Under the pieces are notes generated by a model. The model saw nothing but the letters and a program-made list of their open reading frames with translations. It did no database searches and was not told the DNA's origin. Below are positions 10,513-21,428 of a stretch of 64,000 nt of DNA, one piece after another (position 1 is the first letter of the stretch; every line of letters begins with the position of its first letter). Source of the DNA: Schistocerca nitens (taxonomy: Eukaryota; Arthropoda; Insecta; Orthoptera; Acrididae); assembly GCF_023898315.1 (NCBI RefSeq), contig NC_064619.1, forward strand, positions 296,212,150 through 296,276,149. Direction: 5' to 3'. The position numbers were made by a program, and so were the translations under genes.

Positions 10513-11711
10513 TAGCAATGCAACACTTTGCAGGATGTAGAAGCCCACTGCTCACTGTTTAGGCAGAGAACGCAATAGCATTCCATGCAGCCAACACAGA
10601 ACTGTCTGAGCTCTTCAAAACTGTCCACCTTACTGACATATAGTACTACTGTGCCCCCTATGAAATTACCTGGAAGTACATACCACTGTGGGCAGCTTGG
10701 TGGGAAGGCTGGTGAGAATGCGTCATACGGTCCATAAAATGTTGCTTAAGGATGGTGCATGGTTACTCTCAGGTGGATAAAGAGAGTCTAAACACCTTTC
10801 TGATAGGAATAGTAGCCTCAATAAACCCAAGCCCCATCACTCAAGAAGAGAGTGACACCGTATTGACGCCAGTCCACTTCCTAAATTATGGCAAACTACT
10901 AACCATTCCATGTGGGCCAGAACCAGCAACTAGGAGAGATCTTGACAAGGAGTTTCAGCTAAAACAGCAGGTTCACGAGGACATTTGGCGTAGATGGAAA
11001 AACGAATGCCTTCTGCTGCTAAGAAGCTGCCATGAGGTGAAGGGATATCCCTCAAGAAGAAAACTGAGAATTGGAGAAGTCGTTCTGCTTCAAGAGGATA
11101 TCAAACTACGACACAAGAAGTATCATTATCCACCAACCGAAACGTACGAAGATCTGTCGAACGGTCCAGCTGATCATCCCCCCCATGAGCGCGAGCAGGG
11201 TGGGGAAGTTATTGGGGGATAAGAGACTTCTACGCCATCTGCCGACGTAGACTGTGCTGCCCTGTGCAGCAGGTATGTGTGTGTGTGACTAAACTGTAAA
11301 AGGCGCTGTGAATAAATGTGTGACCTGGAAGTTGACTCTGTTGCAATTCCTTTAAATACTAGTAAGTAGCGACGAAGCCACGTAGTTTTCCTCGGAACAC
11401 CTGTAAGGTGTCAGGCAAATCCAACACCTTCCATGAAAACCCTGACATGATAAGCAAATCCAGTAGTATGTCACATAGCTCCGAATAAATCGTGACATTA
11501 AATTAACCAAAGTAATACGAGTAACGAGTGAGCAAATGGAATACCACAGACTAACACAAGAATGCCTAAATGCATGTCATACCTTCCCACCGTGAGACAG
11601 ACGCAGTTCCGAGGGGAGAAACGAGAACAGAAGCCGAGAGCAGAACCGTGTTAAGCTGGAAGGCCCTACGATAAGGGACGGACGGACACCCACGTCGCCA
11701 GCTAACTGCTA

Positions 11712-11897
11712 GGACCACACCACCCGCAAGTTTTTGCGTGTGACTTTTTCGCGTCTCTATTACGTTAGGACCACCCCCCAGCCCATGTTAAAAGATAGAG
11801 CCCTCCAGAAGAATAGTATAGATCTTACGATAACGCTAAAAGGACCACACCAGCTGCAAGTTTTAGCGTGAGACTTTTTCGCGTCTCTGTTACGTTG
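11712..11897 (+). repeat. Direct repeat, about 56-bp units with 130-bp period
   Basis: Two similar blocks start at 11712 and 11842, each beginning GGACCACACCA and including GACTTTTTCGCGTCTCT. They differ at a few positions. Direct repeats like this are common in LTR U3 or leader regions. Here they sit downstream of the BEL/Pao coding end. Confidence 0.8.
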
Positions 11898-13876
11898 CAA
11901 ACTTTAAAAACATTGCCCCACCACGAAAAGTATAACGTTTCTCATTGGATAGACAGAATTTTTGTAGGTGGAGCTTAAGGTTAACATTCAGACCCTGATT
12001 GGTAAGATGAAAACACAGCCAGATAGTTTTTTTTTAAACCAACTTCGGTAAATTGTAGCAAGGGGAAGTTAGGAGAGAGTTGCTTCCGAGACAGCGAGGT
12101 GAGCGGAGCTGTGCTGCCTGCCGCCCCCTGACGAACACCAACAAGGTAATGAACGCACGCGATGCCGCATTTTTGAGCGCATAAGGCTTCACTCAGAACT
12201 GCAGAAGTCTCATCTGTTACATCCCCTTTACGTAATACTAGTGTCGATCGTCAATTAAAGCTCATGGTGTTCACATTTGCCACTTGAAGTAAACATCTGA
12301 AACGCGATGATTTTCCTGTTATGTAGTTATTGAGAAGCCACATCAGCCACTGTAATTTACGACAAGTTAGATAAGTAATTAAAGATAATTGAGGGTCACT
12401 GTAGACCAGTTTTCTCTTTTGTGAAACTTAATTTAAACCTAGATTATAGATGTGATATGGCATAGGTCATCCTTCGATCCATTGTAGAACTTGGAAACCC
12501 AATCAGGGAATATTCGTTCACATTTTTGTTGAACGCAGTTGGTTTTTACCATCCTGTATTAAAACATTTCCTTTTATCAATAGTGCAATTTATAAACGAT
12601 GTTTTGTGAGTAGAATAAAATTTCCAATGGTAAACTTAACTGCTTTTTCGACGTTATTTTACCAGCTAACTAAAAATAGGAAAGCCTTGAACCCCTTCCA
12701 CTAAATTTAGTTAGTATTAAGATTCCTTTACAGGGAGTGCAGTGGAGCTGACGCTGAAATCATTAAGTATTTGGTTATATCATCGCTAGTCTCACTGAAC
12801 TCTTCTGAATTCTACATGTCATGTGTGGTCTGACGTCTCCTTACCAGCAACAGGTCCCAGGTTCAAACTAGTCAATTCCCTAAAAAACACGCTCAGAGCG
12901 TCGTTGCGCGAAAGTGGTAGGGAGACACGATATAGAACAAACAGACACCACACAGAATGTTTAGACACCGATGTGAGTCACGACTGTTATTGATACCGTC
13001 ACGAGTGAAAGTGCCTTAATCAGTAAACAGTATTAACGGGGTTACTCGCCGATTTGCGTTTAGCCAACGACAAAGTGCCAGCCGTCAACATCATCTCCTC
13101 GATGGTGCTGAATAGGCTGTAAATGATACAATGTCTCTCTTATTCTTTTATGTGGAACACCGATGTGTGTAGAAATTTTGTGCGTTTTTATTAAGGGACT
13201 ACGTTCTAGCAACTGAACAATGCCTTCTTCTTGATCGCATACTGTTTACTTATTAGACCAGAAGCGATATGAATGTTGGGCGCTGCACCAGTCTCACGCA
13301 GTTTCGTGATGACACGACTGAACATTCTTGGTACTCTGCGATTAGGAAATCGTCTACTGTATTAAATGTAAGCAGCGTCAGTGTCTCCATTACAAAACTC
13401 GTGCACAAATGCCGCATTGGCATACCCAGCGTTTGTAAACAAGTGTGGCATGCTTGAAGATTCATTAGTACTGGCTAACAAACCAGCACCACAATCACAG
13501 TTGAAAAATTCATCTTTGTAATCTGAAGCACAACTTGAACTTCCGAACAAACATAACAGTCGAGAAATACATATATAATATATAATGGGAATACCAACAA
13601 ACAAAATGAAAAGTTATCTCTCTAATCAGCTGTGCCTCTGTAATCAATAAAAATTGGACCCATGTTACAGGAAAGTGTTATTCGAATCAGTCTATACTAC
13701 CAGCTTCTAAAATGTTTACTAATGCTCCTAAAAGATGCTGTATGGTTATTTATAATGTCAAGATATTTCTCGATGCGTTCAACAATGTTGTATATTCGGT
13801 TTAGTAAAATAGCGGACAATCTTTGCTACAAATTCGTGAGAGTTCCGTAACGATTAAAATACCTCTACCCAAATTC

Positions 13877-13975
13877 AGGAAGACGGCTGGGGAGGGGAAG
13901 GGGGGCGGGGGTGGGTGAGGAAGGAGCCTCTCTTGCTCTAACCCCTTCCCCCACTCCTGCCCCTCCTTGCGGACG
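13877..13975. repeat. G-rich block followed by C-rich block (hairpin or quadruplex potential)
   Basis: A run of G clusters (GGGGAGGGGAAGGGGGGCGG and onward) at 13877-13920 is followed within 30 bases by a complementary C-rich run (CCCCTTCCCCCACTCCTGCC) at 13941-13970. The strand could fold back on itself or form a G-quadruplex. No function is evident. Confidence 0.7.
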
Positions 13976-14892
13976 CGAACGGTAACATGAACAGTGTGTA
14001 CATTCTCACTCTGAGAGACGCAGTCTCCGTACTTGTTGAGACAGGAGCAAGTGCCACCAGCTCTTATCTTAATGCGATTGTGCTACGCAGCTGGCTTATC
14101 ACATCCTGGCTGCCCGTGCTACTTCAGTACACATCACCTTACCCTTGGCTAGGAACCCGGAAAACGTATCGATATATCGATACCTCTTGGTATCGAGTAC
14201 TTTCATCTCGATACACATACGTTTTTTCACGATGTCTTTTAACTGATAATTTTACTATATAAGTAATATATAGCAGTTATTGTATCGAATGACTTTATAA
14301 CGATTTATTACATTAATGTTACTTACCCAGAATTTTGACCACATGACTAAATTCCAACAAATGCAATAACGAAACGTGCGAGCACCAACAGGTTAACAAT
14401 TACACGAGCAGTGAGTGAGTGTACGAGCGACATAATGAGTGTACGACAATATTTGCGAAGCTTCACCAACCTTGGCAACGTGTCATTCAAAGCTGCTTCA
14501 TCTGAAGCCCACTTCGCCTTACTTATTTGTTTTTATATTGCTGCTTAAAACTGTTTAAGTGCAAGAATGACTGAATTGCCAAAAATTTGAAGTCTTCGCG
14601 AAATACTTCAGACGTGAACATGCATTTAAGAAAACACCCCCCACAACAGCAAGATAAAAGTACACTGCTGGCCATTAAAATTCCTACACCACGAAGATGT
14701 CGTGCTACAGACGCGAAATTTAACCGACAGGAAGAAGATGCTGTGATATGCAAATGATTAGCTTTTCAGAGCATTCACACAAGGTTGGCGCCGGTGGCGT
14801 CACCTACAACGTGCTGACATGAGTAAAGTTTCCAACCGATTTCTCATACACAAACAGCAATTGACCGCGGTTGTATGGTGAAAAGTTGTTGT

Positions 14893-15906
14893 GATGCCTC
14901 GTGTAAGGAGGAGAATTGTGTACCATCACGTTTCCGACTTTGATAAAGGTCGGATTGTAGCCTAGCGCGATTGCGGTTTATCGTATCGCGACATTGCTGT
15001 TCGCGTTGGTCGAGATCCAATGACTGTTAGCAGAATATGGAATCGGTGGGATCAGGAGGGTAATACGGAACGTCGTGCTGGATCCCAACGGCCTCGTATC
15101 ACTAGCAGTCGAGCTGACAGGCATCTTATCCGCATGGCTGTAACGGATCGTGCAGCCACGTCTCGATCCCTAAGCCAACAGACAACGTTTGCAAGACAAC
15201 AACCATCTGCACGAACAGTTCGACGACGTTTGCAGCAGCATGGACTATCTGCTCGGATACCATGTCTGCGGTTACCCTTGACGCTGCATCACAGACAGGA
15301 GCGCCTGCGATGGTGTACTCAACGACGAATCTGGGTGCACGAATGTCAAAACGTCATTTTTTCGGATGAATCCAGGGTCTGTTTACAGCATCGTGATGGT
15401 CGCATCCGTGTTTGGCGACATCGCGGTGAACGCACATTGGAAGCGTGTATTCGTCATCGCCATACTGGCGTATCATCCGGCGTGATAGTATGGGGTGCCA
15501 TTGGTTAGACGTCTCGGTCACTTCTTGGTCGCACTGACGGCACTTTGAACAGTGGACGTTACATTTCAGATGTGTTACGACCCGTGGCTCTACCCTTCAT
15601 TCGATTCCTGCGAAACCCTACATTTCAGTAGGATAATGCGCGACCGCATGTTGCAGGTCCTCTACGGGCTTTTCTGGATAGTCAGCACATTCTCCAGATC
15701 TCTCACCAACTGAAAACGTCTGGTCAATGGTAGCCGAGCAACTGGCTCTTCACAATACGCCAGTCACTACTCTTGATGAACTGTGGTATCGTGTTGAAGC
15801 TGCATGGGCAGCTGTACCTGTACACGCCATCCAAGCTCTGTTTGACTCAATGCCCAGGCGTATGAAGGCCGTTATTACGGCCAGAGGTGGTTGTTCTGGG
15901 TACTGA
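14893..15906 (+). pseudogene. Tc1-A transposase pseudogene
   Basis: The likely start is MPRVRRRIVYHHVSDFDKGR at 14893. The frame then meets a TAG at about 14966, and the longest open piece (15020-15508) starts internally at MTVSRIWNRWDQEGN. DNA-binding homology is followed by VIFSDESRVCLQHRDGRIRV with the first catalytic Asp, then a stop at 15506 (after WGAIG). The second catalytic region reads TFQ-stop-DNARPH, a Gln codon turned into TAG. A short deletion removes part of the segment before SPDLSPTENVW, which still carries the catalytic Glu. The natural end is the TGA at 15904 after GGCSGY. Several lesions make this copy dead. Confidence 0.88.
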
Positions 15907-15972
15907 TTTTTCAGGATCTATGAACCCAAATTGCGTGAAAATGTAATCACATGTCAGTTCTAGTATAATATA

Positions 15973-17394
15973 CACTCCTGGAAATTGAAATAAGAACACC
16001 GTGAATTCATTGTCCCAGGAAGGGGAAACTTTATTGACACATTCCTGGGGTCCGATACATCACATGATCACACTGACAGAACCACAGGCACATAGACACA
16101 GGCAACAGAGCATGCACAATGTCGGCACTAGTACAGTGTATATCCACCTTTCGCAGCAATGCAGGCTGCTATTCTCCCATGGAGACGATCGTAGAGATGT
16201 TGGATGTAGCCCTATGGAACGGCTTGCCATGCGATTTCCACCTGGCGCCTCAGTTGGACCAGCGTTCGTGCTGGACGTGCAGACCGCGTGAGACGACGCT
16301 TCATCCAGTCCCAAACATGCTCAATGGGGGACAGATCCGGAGATCTTGCTGGCCAGGGTAGTTGACTTACACCTTCTAGAGCACGTTGGGTGGCACGGGA
16401 TACATGCGGACGTGCGTTGTCCTGTTGGAACAGCAAGTTCCCTTGCCGGTCTAGGAATGGTAGAACGATGGGTTCGATGACGGTTTGGATGTACCGTGCA
16501 CTATTCAGTGTCCCCTCGACGATCACCGGTGGTGTACGGCCAGTGTAGGAGATCGCTCCCCACACCATGATGCCGGGTGTTGGCCCTGTGTGCCTCGGTC
16601 GTATGCAGTCCTGATTGTGGCGCTCACCTGCACGGCGCCAAACACGCATACGACCATCATTGGCACCAAGGCAGAAGCGACTCTCATCGCTGAAGACGAC
16701 ACGTCTCCATTCGTCCCTCCATTCACGCCTGTCGCGACACCACTGGAGGCGGGCTGCACGATGTTGGGGCATGAGCGGAAGACGGCCTAACGGTGTGCGG
16801 GACCGTAGCCCAGCTTCATGGAGACGGTTGCGAATGGTCCTCGCCGATACCCCAGGAGCAACAGTGTCCCTAATTTGCTGGGAAGTGGCGGTGCGGTCCC
16901 CTACGGCACTGCGTAGGATCCTACGGTCTTGGCGTGCATCCGTGCGTCGCTGCGGTCCGGTCCCAGGTCGACGGGCACGTGCACCTTCCGCCGACCACTG
17001 GCGACAACATCGATGTACTGTGGAGACCTCACGCCCCACGTGTTGAGCAAATCGGCGGTACGTCCACCCGGCCTTCCGCATGCCCACTATACGCCCTCGC
17101 TCAAAGTCCGTCAACTGCACATACGGTTCACGTCCACGCTGTCGCGGCATGCTACCAGTGTTAAAGACTGCGATGGAGCTCCGTATGCCACGGCAAACTG
17201 GCTGACACTGACGGCGGCGGTGCACAAATGCTGCGCAGCTAGCGCCATTCGACGGCCAACACCGCGGTTCCTGGTGTGTCCGTTGTGCCGTGCGTGTGAT
17301 CATTGCTTGTACAGCCCTCTCGCAGTGTCCGTAGCAAGTATGGTGGGTCTGACACACCGGTGTCAATGTGTTATTTTTTCCATTTCCAGGAGTG
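15973..17394 (-). mobile_element. Tc1-like element 'Tc1-B', copy 2 (1,422 bp)
   Basis: Ends and length are identical in position to copy 1 (offset 6,882 throughout, with no indel seen by eye). TA flanks are at 15971-15972 and 17395-17396. About 20-25 substitutions separate the copies by eye, under 2%. It sits inside the 3' non-coding end of Tc1-A. The uninterrupted target sequence is visible in the third Tc1-A copy at about 43790-43820. Confidence 0.93.
16128..17150 (-). pseudogene. Tc1-B transposase, copy 2 (C-terminal nonsense codon)
   Basis: The start at 17150 (MPRQRGREPYV) matches the inferred start of copy 1, and the Arg codon that is TGA in copy 1 is intact here. The open frame also runs further upstream without a good reason to use it. 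All catalytic residues are present (SDESRF, QQDNARPH, SPDLSPIEHVWD). A TAG at 16212-16214, after EIAWQAVP, replaces a Gln codon and removes about 28 C-terminal residues. The lesion differs from that of copy 1, so neither copy is whole. The two probably descend from a common active source and broke independently. Confidence 0.9.
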
Positions 17395-17639
17395 TATTTG
17401 TCCAATGAATAGCCGTTTATCATCTGCATTCCTTCTTGGTGTAGCAATTTTAGTGGCCAGTAGTGTATGTACTTAACAAAATAATGACGGTGAACAGAAG
17501 TACTGAAAAGCACAATATCAGGTGCTAAAAGTTAGTACAGCTGCTGGCTTAAGAGTCGAGCAAATAAAAGGTTTCGGTTCAGAAATAAGTGAATGAGTTC
17601 CATGTTTCTTCAATAATTGTCTCAGTAAACGCCGGATCC

Positions 17640-18780
17640 GAGAGTTATGGAGGAAGTCTGTTGTAGTTGGCATTCAGAATCCAGGCAAGCAAATTAAAAA
17701 CGCAAGGAGTTACAGCTCAACCTCTCTTGTATGTCATCTGTACGAGATCTTAGAACGAAAATTCCATAATGGACTGTTAGAATCAATTGAACGTCTCTTA
17801 ATCACACAATAAGCTGAATTTAGTCCGGGTAAGGACTGTACAGCACAGGTATTAAATCAGAGAAGTTGGCTTTGAGACAAGAAAGGTCATCAAGGTAGCA
17901 TTTATTGACCTAACAGCAGCTTACCACACAATCAACCAATAAATGCTCCTTCGCAGAATATATGGAATAACGAAAGGTTATCATTTTACACGGATTTAAC
18001 ATCTCCTCCAAAATAAAATGTTTTTCATAGAATTTCAAAATCACTGCAGCTGTTGGAGGGTTCAGAAAAATGGGTTATCACTGGACTGCGTTTTGCCTCC
18101 TCTATAATTTAACATTTATACCAATGATCAAACACCACCCAGCAACACGCCAAATTTCATCTATCCCAGAGTGTGACATTTGAAAAGCTGCAACAAAATC
18201 TTAGCGCTGCTCTGGGGGAGTTAGATAAGTAATTCTGTAAGAACCAGTTAAAACCAAACCCCAGCAAAGTGTAAGTGTGCGCATTCCACATGAGGAACAG
18301 GCAAGCCCTCAGGAAACTTCGAAACTTCGAGCGACTTGGAGAGGAGAGCAGCTGGAACACAGTTTCCATCCCAGATATCTTGGAATCACTCTTGACTGTA
18401 CATTGATTTTCAGGCAGCATTGTTCAGATGTACAACAAGAAGTGTCTGCACAAAACATTACGTCGCACAAAATTATATGAACATCCTGGGGTGAAACAGT
18501 TAAAACTGCAGCTTTATCTACGTAGCAGGGGAATATGCTAGTCTTGTTTCCTACAATTCTGCCCATCCGCAAGAAGTGAATGTTGCTCTTAATGAGTCGT
18601 GTAGAATCATTGCCAGACGTCTGAATCGTACATCGTGGGATAAACTCCAACAATTAGCTGGGAATGTCACTCCTGTCATCAGTCGTGAGGTAGTTGCGTG
18701 TAGAGAAAACGGAGCTCTTGTACCGTTGTAGACAATGTCCTTGCCAATCTGATGCCCACAAGCTCTTAAGCCGTAGTGAT
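17640..18780 (+). pseudogene. Non-LTR retrotransposon reverse-transcriptase remnant
   Basis: Plus-strand frames with many stops contain RT landmarks of a LINE: WRKSVVVGIQNPGKQIKNAR and SYSSTSLVCHLYEILERKFH (like 'KPGK...SYRPISLLC...YKI-x-ER', 17648-17790), then GKDCTAQVLNQ, then KNQLKPNPSKV (about 18238-18270) and HPRYLGITLDCTLIFRQH (about 18365-18420), typical of the region after the palm domain. The C-terminal thumb-like part (LNESCRIIARRL, about 18588) also fits. No frame is intact. The clade is not certain. It is followed at once by a SINE insertion. Confidence 0.75.
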
Positions 18781-18826
18781 TACCAAATACTGGTCTAAAG
18801 TTGCTTAGATTGTCTTCTTGGCCTTT

Positions 18827-19031
18827 CAAATGTTCAAATGTGTGTGAAATCTTATGGGACTTAACTGCTAAGGTTATCAGTCCCTAAGCTTACACACTAC
18901 TTAGCCTAAATTATCCTAAGGACTAACACACACACACACCCATGCCCGAGGGAGGACTCGAACCTCCGCCGGGATCAGCCGCTCAGTCCATGACTGCAGT
19001 GCCCCAGACCGCTCGGCTAATCCCGCGCGGC
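18827..19031 (-). mobile_element. tRNA-derived SINE (family A) with 11-bp target duplication
   Basis: On the minus strand it begins AGCCGCGCGGGATTAGCCGA and contains tRNA-like A-box (TAGCCGAGCGG) and B-box (GGTTCGAGTCC) promoter sequences for RNA polymerase III, then a conserved body ending in CAAATGTTCAAATG-like sequence on the opposite strand. It is flanked by the direct repeat TCTTGGCCTTT (18816-18826 and 19032-19042). It lacks coding capacity and depends on LINE enzymes. Confidence 0.93.
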
Positions 19032-19042
19032 TCTTGGCCTTT

Positions 19043-19800
19043 ATTTCCTTCTTTTCAACATTATTTTAATACCTTCTTCAAATTACAAATTAGCATAAGT
19101 TTATATTAATGACTGAGAAATTTAACAAACTCTACCAACGTAGATTATGTCATCCAAGACGTACCACAGTCTTCAAATTTTAAGTCAGCAATTAGTTTAT
19201 AAATTCTATTATCTTCGTACGTATATGTACACACCCTGTACGCTGAAAATACTTTTCTTACGATACTATTCAATTTCAATACTTTTCTTTCGATACAGTG
19301 TTCCTACGCGGGATGCTCGAAAGTGAGTGCCTGCAGGATGCTAAACGTAGACATAGATGGAAAGACAACTGGCATGGTCAGGATCGCTACAAACCGTACG
19401 TGTCACAAGTTCAAGATCGTGCTATAATTGTTCTGAGAGCGTTATCACGAATTCGTGCTGATATCCTGCCCCTCAAATACGTTTGCACAGACTATGTCAA
19501 ACAAATCTGGTGACATTGTGCACAATCTCAAAGCTCACAATTTACCTTCCCGCAGCTTACAGGCATTTCCTGACCTATAATCACGTATCTACATCTTCCA
19601 ACATAGCAGGCACAGGGGCTGGACAACAATACGGAAACACTACAAACACAACACGCTACTAAGCGTAATACGGTAATGCTAAGCTCGGCATTCAATACAG
19701 CTTCCAGTAGTCCAGCAGTGGATAAGTACAGATCCTGTATGGTTTTCAATAAAATTTTTGGACCATTTTTCCTGCAAAATAGCGAAATGCTCAAGTAACG
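19043..19800. other. No recognisable gene
   Basis: AT-rich at the left, mixed at the right. A 71-codon frame at 19298-19513 has no family motif that I know. This sequence lies between a SINE and a LINE tail and is probably decayed repeat. Confidence 0.4.
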
Positions 19801-20303
19801 ATGATGGAGGCGGGTAGCAGTACGAAAACAAAGGAAGTAGGTTACAGCACACTTGTTCGCCCACTGCTTGAATACTGTACACCGGTGTGGGATCCGTACC
19901 AGATAGGATTGATAGAAGAGATAGAGAAGATTCAACAGAGAGCAGCGCGCTTCATTACAGGATCATTTAGTTACGGATATGATAGATAAACTCCAGTGGA
20001 GGACTTTGCAAGAGACACGCTCAGTAGCTCGGTTCGCGCTTTTGTTGAAGTTTCGAGAACATACCTTCACCGAGGAGTCAAGCACTACATTGCCCCTCGT
20101 ACGTATATCTCGCGAAGAGACCATGAGGAAAATCAGAGAGATTAGAGCCCACACAGAGGCATACCGACAATCTTTCTTTCCACGAACAAGACGAGACTGG
20201 AATAGAGGCGAGAACCGATAGAGGTACTCAGGACTCAGGATACCCTCCGCCACACACCGTCAGGTGGATTACGGAGTATGGATGTAGATGTAGATGTAGC
20301 GAT
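19801..20303 (+). mobile_element. 3' end of a Jockey/CR1-like LINE
   Basis: The two overlapping frames read TLVRPLLEYCTPVWDPYQIG, IEKIQQRAARFITG and then LQWRTLQETRSVARFALLLK, the C-terminal part of LINE reverse transcriptases ('LVRP-x-LEY-x-x-x-VW-x-P...QR-x-AARF'). A frameshift separates them near 19985. The copy ends in three GATGTA units (about 20282-20299), a tail also seen in the copies at 38391 and (reversed) 55945. It is 5' truncated, as usual for LINE insertions, and lies within the C-terminal half of a minus-strand Tc1-like gene. Confidence 0.82.
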
Positions 20304-20304
20304 C

Positions 20305-20872
20305 ACGGACCTTTCTCACTAAAGTAGATATTGACGTGGCGGCCAGGGAGATGCGACAATAATTCATCCTGTGCTCACAAAACTAATCCTGGACAATTTG
20401 ATCTGCGTGAACAGGGGTCCTATCGTCTCGGAACACAGCTTCATCGTTGGGTTAGAAACATTGTACTATGGTATGGATCTGATCAGCCAAAATGGTCATA
20501 TAATCCTTAAAAGTTAATGCAACATAGCAGAGTAACGATGGGGCTCAGGTAGTACCACGACATGGCTACCCAAAGTATCGCCGATCCCCTGCCATGTTTC
20601 ATTCTTAGCAGTGAGCAGTCTGCACGGCAGGCCTGGGACGACATACATCAGATATAAACTCGGGTTGGGTTGGTTTTGGGGAAGAGACCAAACAGCGATG
20701 TCATCGCTCTCTTCGGGTTAGGGAAGGGTGGGGGAAGGAAGTCGGCCGTGCCCTGTCAAAGGAACCATACCGGCATTTGCCTGAAGTGATTTAGGGAAAT
20801 CACGGAAAACCTAAATCAGGATGGGCGGACATAAACTGGACCAAAAGTTGGAAACAATATGGATCAAGACAC
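20305..20872 (-). pseudogene. C-terminal half of an old Tc1-like transposase
   Basis: On the minus strand this reads LFPTFGPVY near 20840 and, after a SINE, TFKDYMTILADQIHTIVQCF and NDEAVFRDDRTPVHADQIVQ (about 20510-20380), the second catalytic region of a Tc1-family transposase, then VASPWPPRQY. Stops and changed residues make it non-functional. Its N-terminal half is at 28881-29283. The two halves were one gene until the LTR element at 20877-28876 inserted. Confidence 0.78.
20661..20830 (-). mobile_element. tRNA-derived SINE (family B)
   Basis: The body includes GGTTCCTTTGACAGGGCACG and GATTTCCCTAAATCACTTCA on the minus strand, a conserved arthropod SINE segment, ending in the 'GACATCGCTGTTTGGTCTCT' motif. 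It is flanked by ATAAACT at 20654-20660 and 20831-20837 (nine bases with one mismatch if extended). The tRNA head at the right end looks truncated. Confidence 0.8.
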
Positions 20873-20876
20873 ATCT

Positions 20877-21428
20877 TGTAAGTAGGCTGTTTAGGTTTTT
20901 TTATTGGTAACGCCACCTCTGTATGAAAATCACTGGCTGTGCTGTGTGCAGTCTGTGGCTGCTTTGCATTGTTGTAATACTCGCCATAGTAGTGTTAGGC
21001 ACCTGGCTGTGAACAGCGCGTAGCGTTGCGCAGTTGGAGGTGAGCCGCCAGCAGTGGTGGATGTGGGGAGAGAGATGGTGGAGTTTTGTAATTTGTCATG
21101 AACTGCTATATATATTATGACTATTAAGGTAAATACATTGTTTGTTCTCTATTAATATCTTTCATTTGCTAACTATCCCTATCAGTAGTTAGTGCCTTCC
21201 GTAGTTTGAATCTTTTATTTAGCTGGCAGTAGTGGTGCTCGCTGTATTGCAGTAGTTCGAGTAACCAAGATTTTTGTGAGGTAAGTGATTTGTGAAACGT
21301 ATAGGTTAATGTTAGTCAGGGCCATTCTTTTGTAGGGATTTTTGAAAGTCAGATTGCGTTGCGCTAAAAAATATTGTGTGTCAGTTAAAGCACAGTCGTG
21401 TATAATTGTTCTAAGGGGACGTTTCATA
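20877..21428 (+). repeat. Left LTR of the gag-only element
   Basis: It begins TGTAAGTAGGCTGTTTAGG and ends GGGGACGTTTCATA. Compared with the right LTR I count three substitutions (about 20995, 21013 and 21124), roughly 99.5% identity, so the insertion is recent. The terminal bases are TG...TA if the four-base target ATCT is right, or TG...CA with two extra bases shared by both copies. Confidence 0.93.

Larger units (their letters stand above)
5600..11222 (+). mobile_element. Decayed BEL/Pao LTR retrotransposon, split by Tc1-B
   Basis: Fragments of a BEL/Pao polyprotein occur in the right order and orientation: protease/RT leader (5600-6145), RT core (6255-6730), post-RT 'VLGINWN' region (6819-7061), RNase H (7881-8210), zinc-binding integrase head (8581-9054), then after a 1,422-bp Tc1-like insertion the integrase core and C-terminus (10515-11222). 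Gag and both LTRs are not identifiable. A polypurine-like stretch (GGGTGGGG...TTGGGGG, about 11198-11219) and an AATAAA at about 11311 follow the coding end, as expected near a 3' LTR. Stops and frameshifts throughout make it non-functional. Confidence 0.85.
8581..11222 (+). pseudogene. BEL/Pao integrase, split by a Tc1-B insertion
   Basis: The zinc-binding head is clear in 8581-9054: VIRLGGRLQ, then KHSIIMDGGRH, HTHVKLRHLS and QPCLPCK give the HH-CC pattern typical of Pao integrases. The core begins with THGIHTELVAVIFRDSF just before 9090. The frame is then broken by the Tc1-B element (9091-10512) and resumes after 10515 in degenerate form. The C-terminal part 10752-11222 reads VDKESLNTFLIGIVASINPSP and later RIGEVVLLQED, matching the Pao 'EE-x-x-T-x-L-x-x-(I/V)E-x-x-(I/L)NSRPL' and 'G-x-(V)VL(L/I)-x-(E/D)D' blocks. 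It joins retroelement cDNA to host DNA when intact. Confidence 0.85.
11223..14660. other. Gene-free region with LTR-like character
   Basis: No coding motif was recognised in 3.4 kb. The first part follows the end of the BEL/Pao integrase and could contain its 3' LTR. From about 11400 the sequence has promoter/LTR-like composition with an internal direct repeat (separate entry). The rest is AT-rich and includes a G-rich/C-rich pair at 13877-13975 and a cluster of TCGATA/TATCGA motifs at 14169-14213. The frames of 60-90 codons here lack any recognisable family signature. Confidence 0.45.
14663..17465 (+). mobile_element. Tc1-like element 'Tc1-A', interrupted by Tc1-B copy 2
   Basis: The left end CACTGCTGGCCATTAAAATT (14663) pairs with the right end, which reads CACTACTGGCCACTAAAATT from 17465 on the minus strand. 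TA flanks are at 14661-14662 and 17466-17467. Removing the inner Tc1-B and one TA leaves about 1.38 kb, normal for Tc1. The element is nested host to a second family: Tc1-B occupies 15973-17394, close to the right terminus. Confidence 0.92.

Noticed and set aside
9603..10562. Plus-strand frames of 101-171 codons in Tc1-B, and matching ones at 16485-17408
   Set aside because: They recur in both copies only because the DNA is duplicated; the minus strand carries the real transposase.
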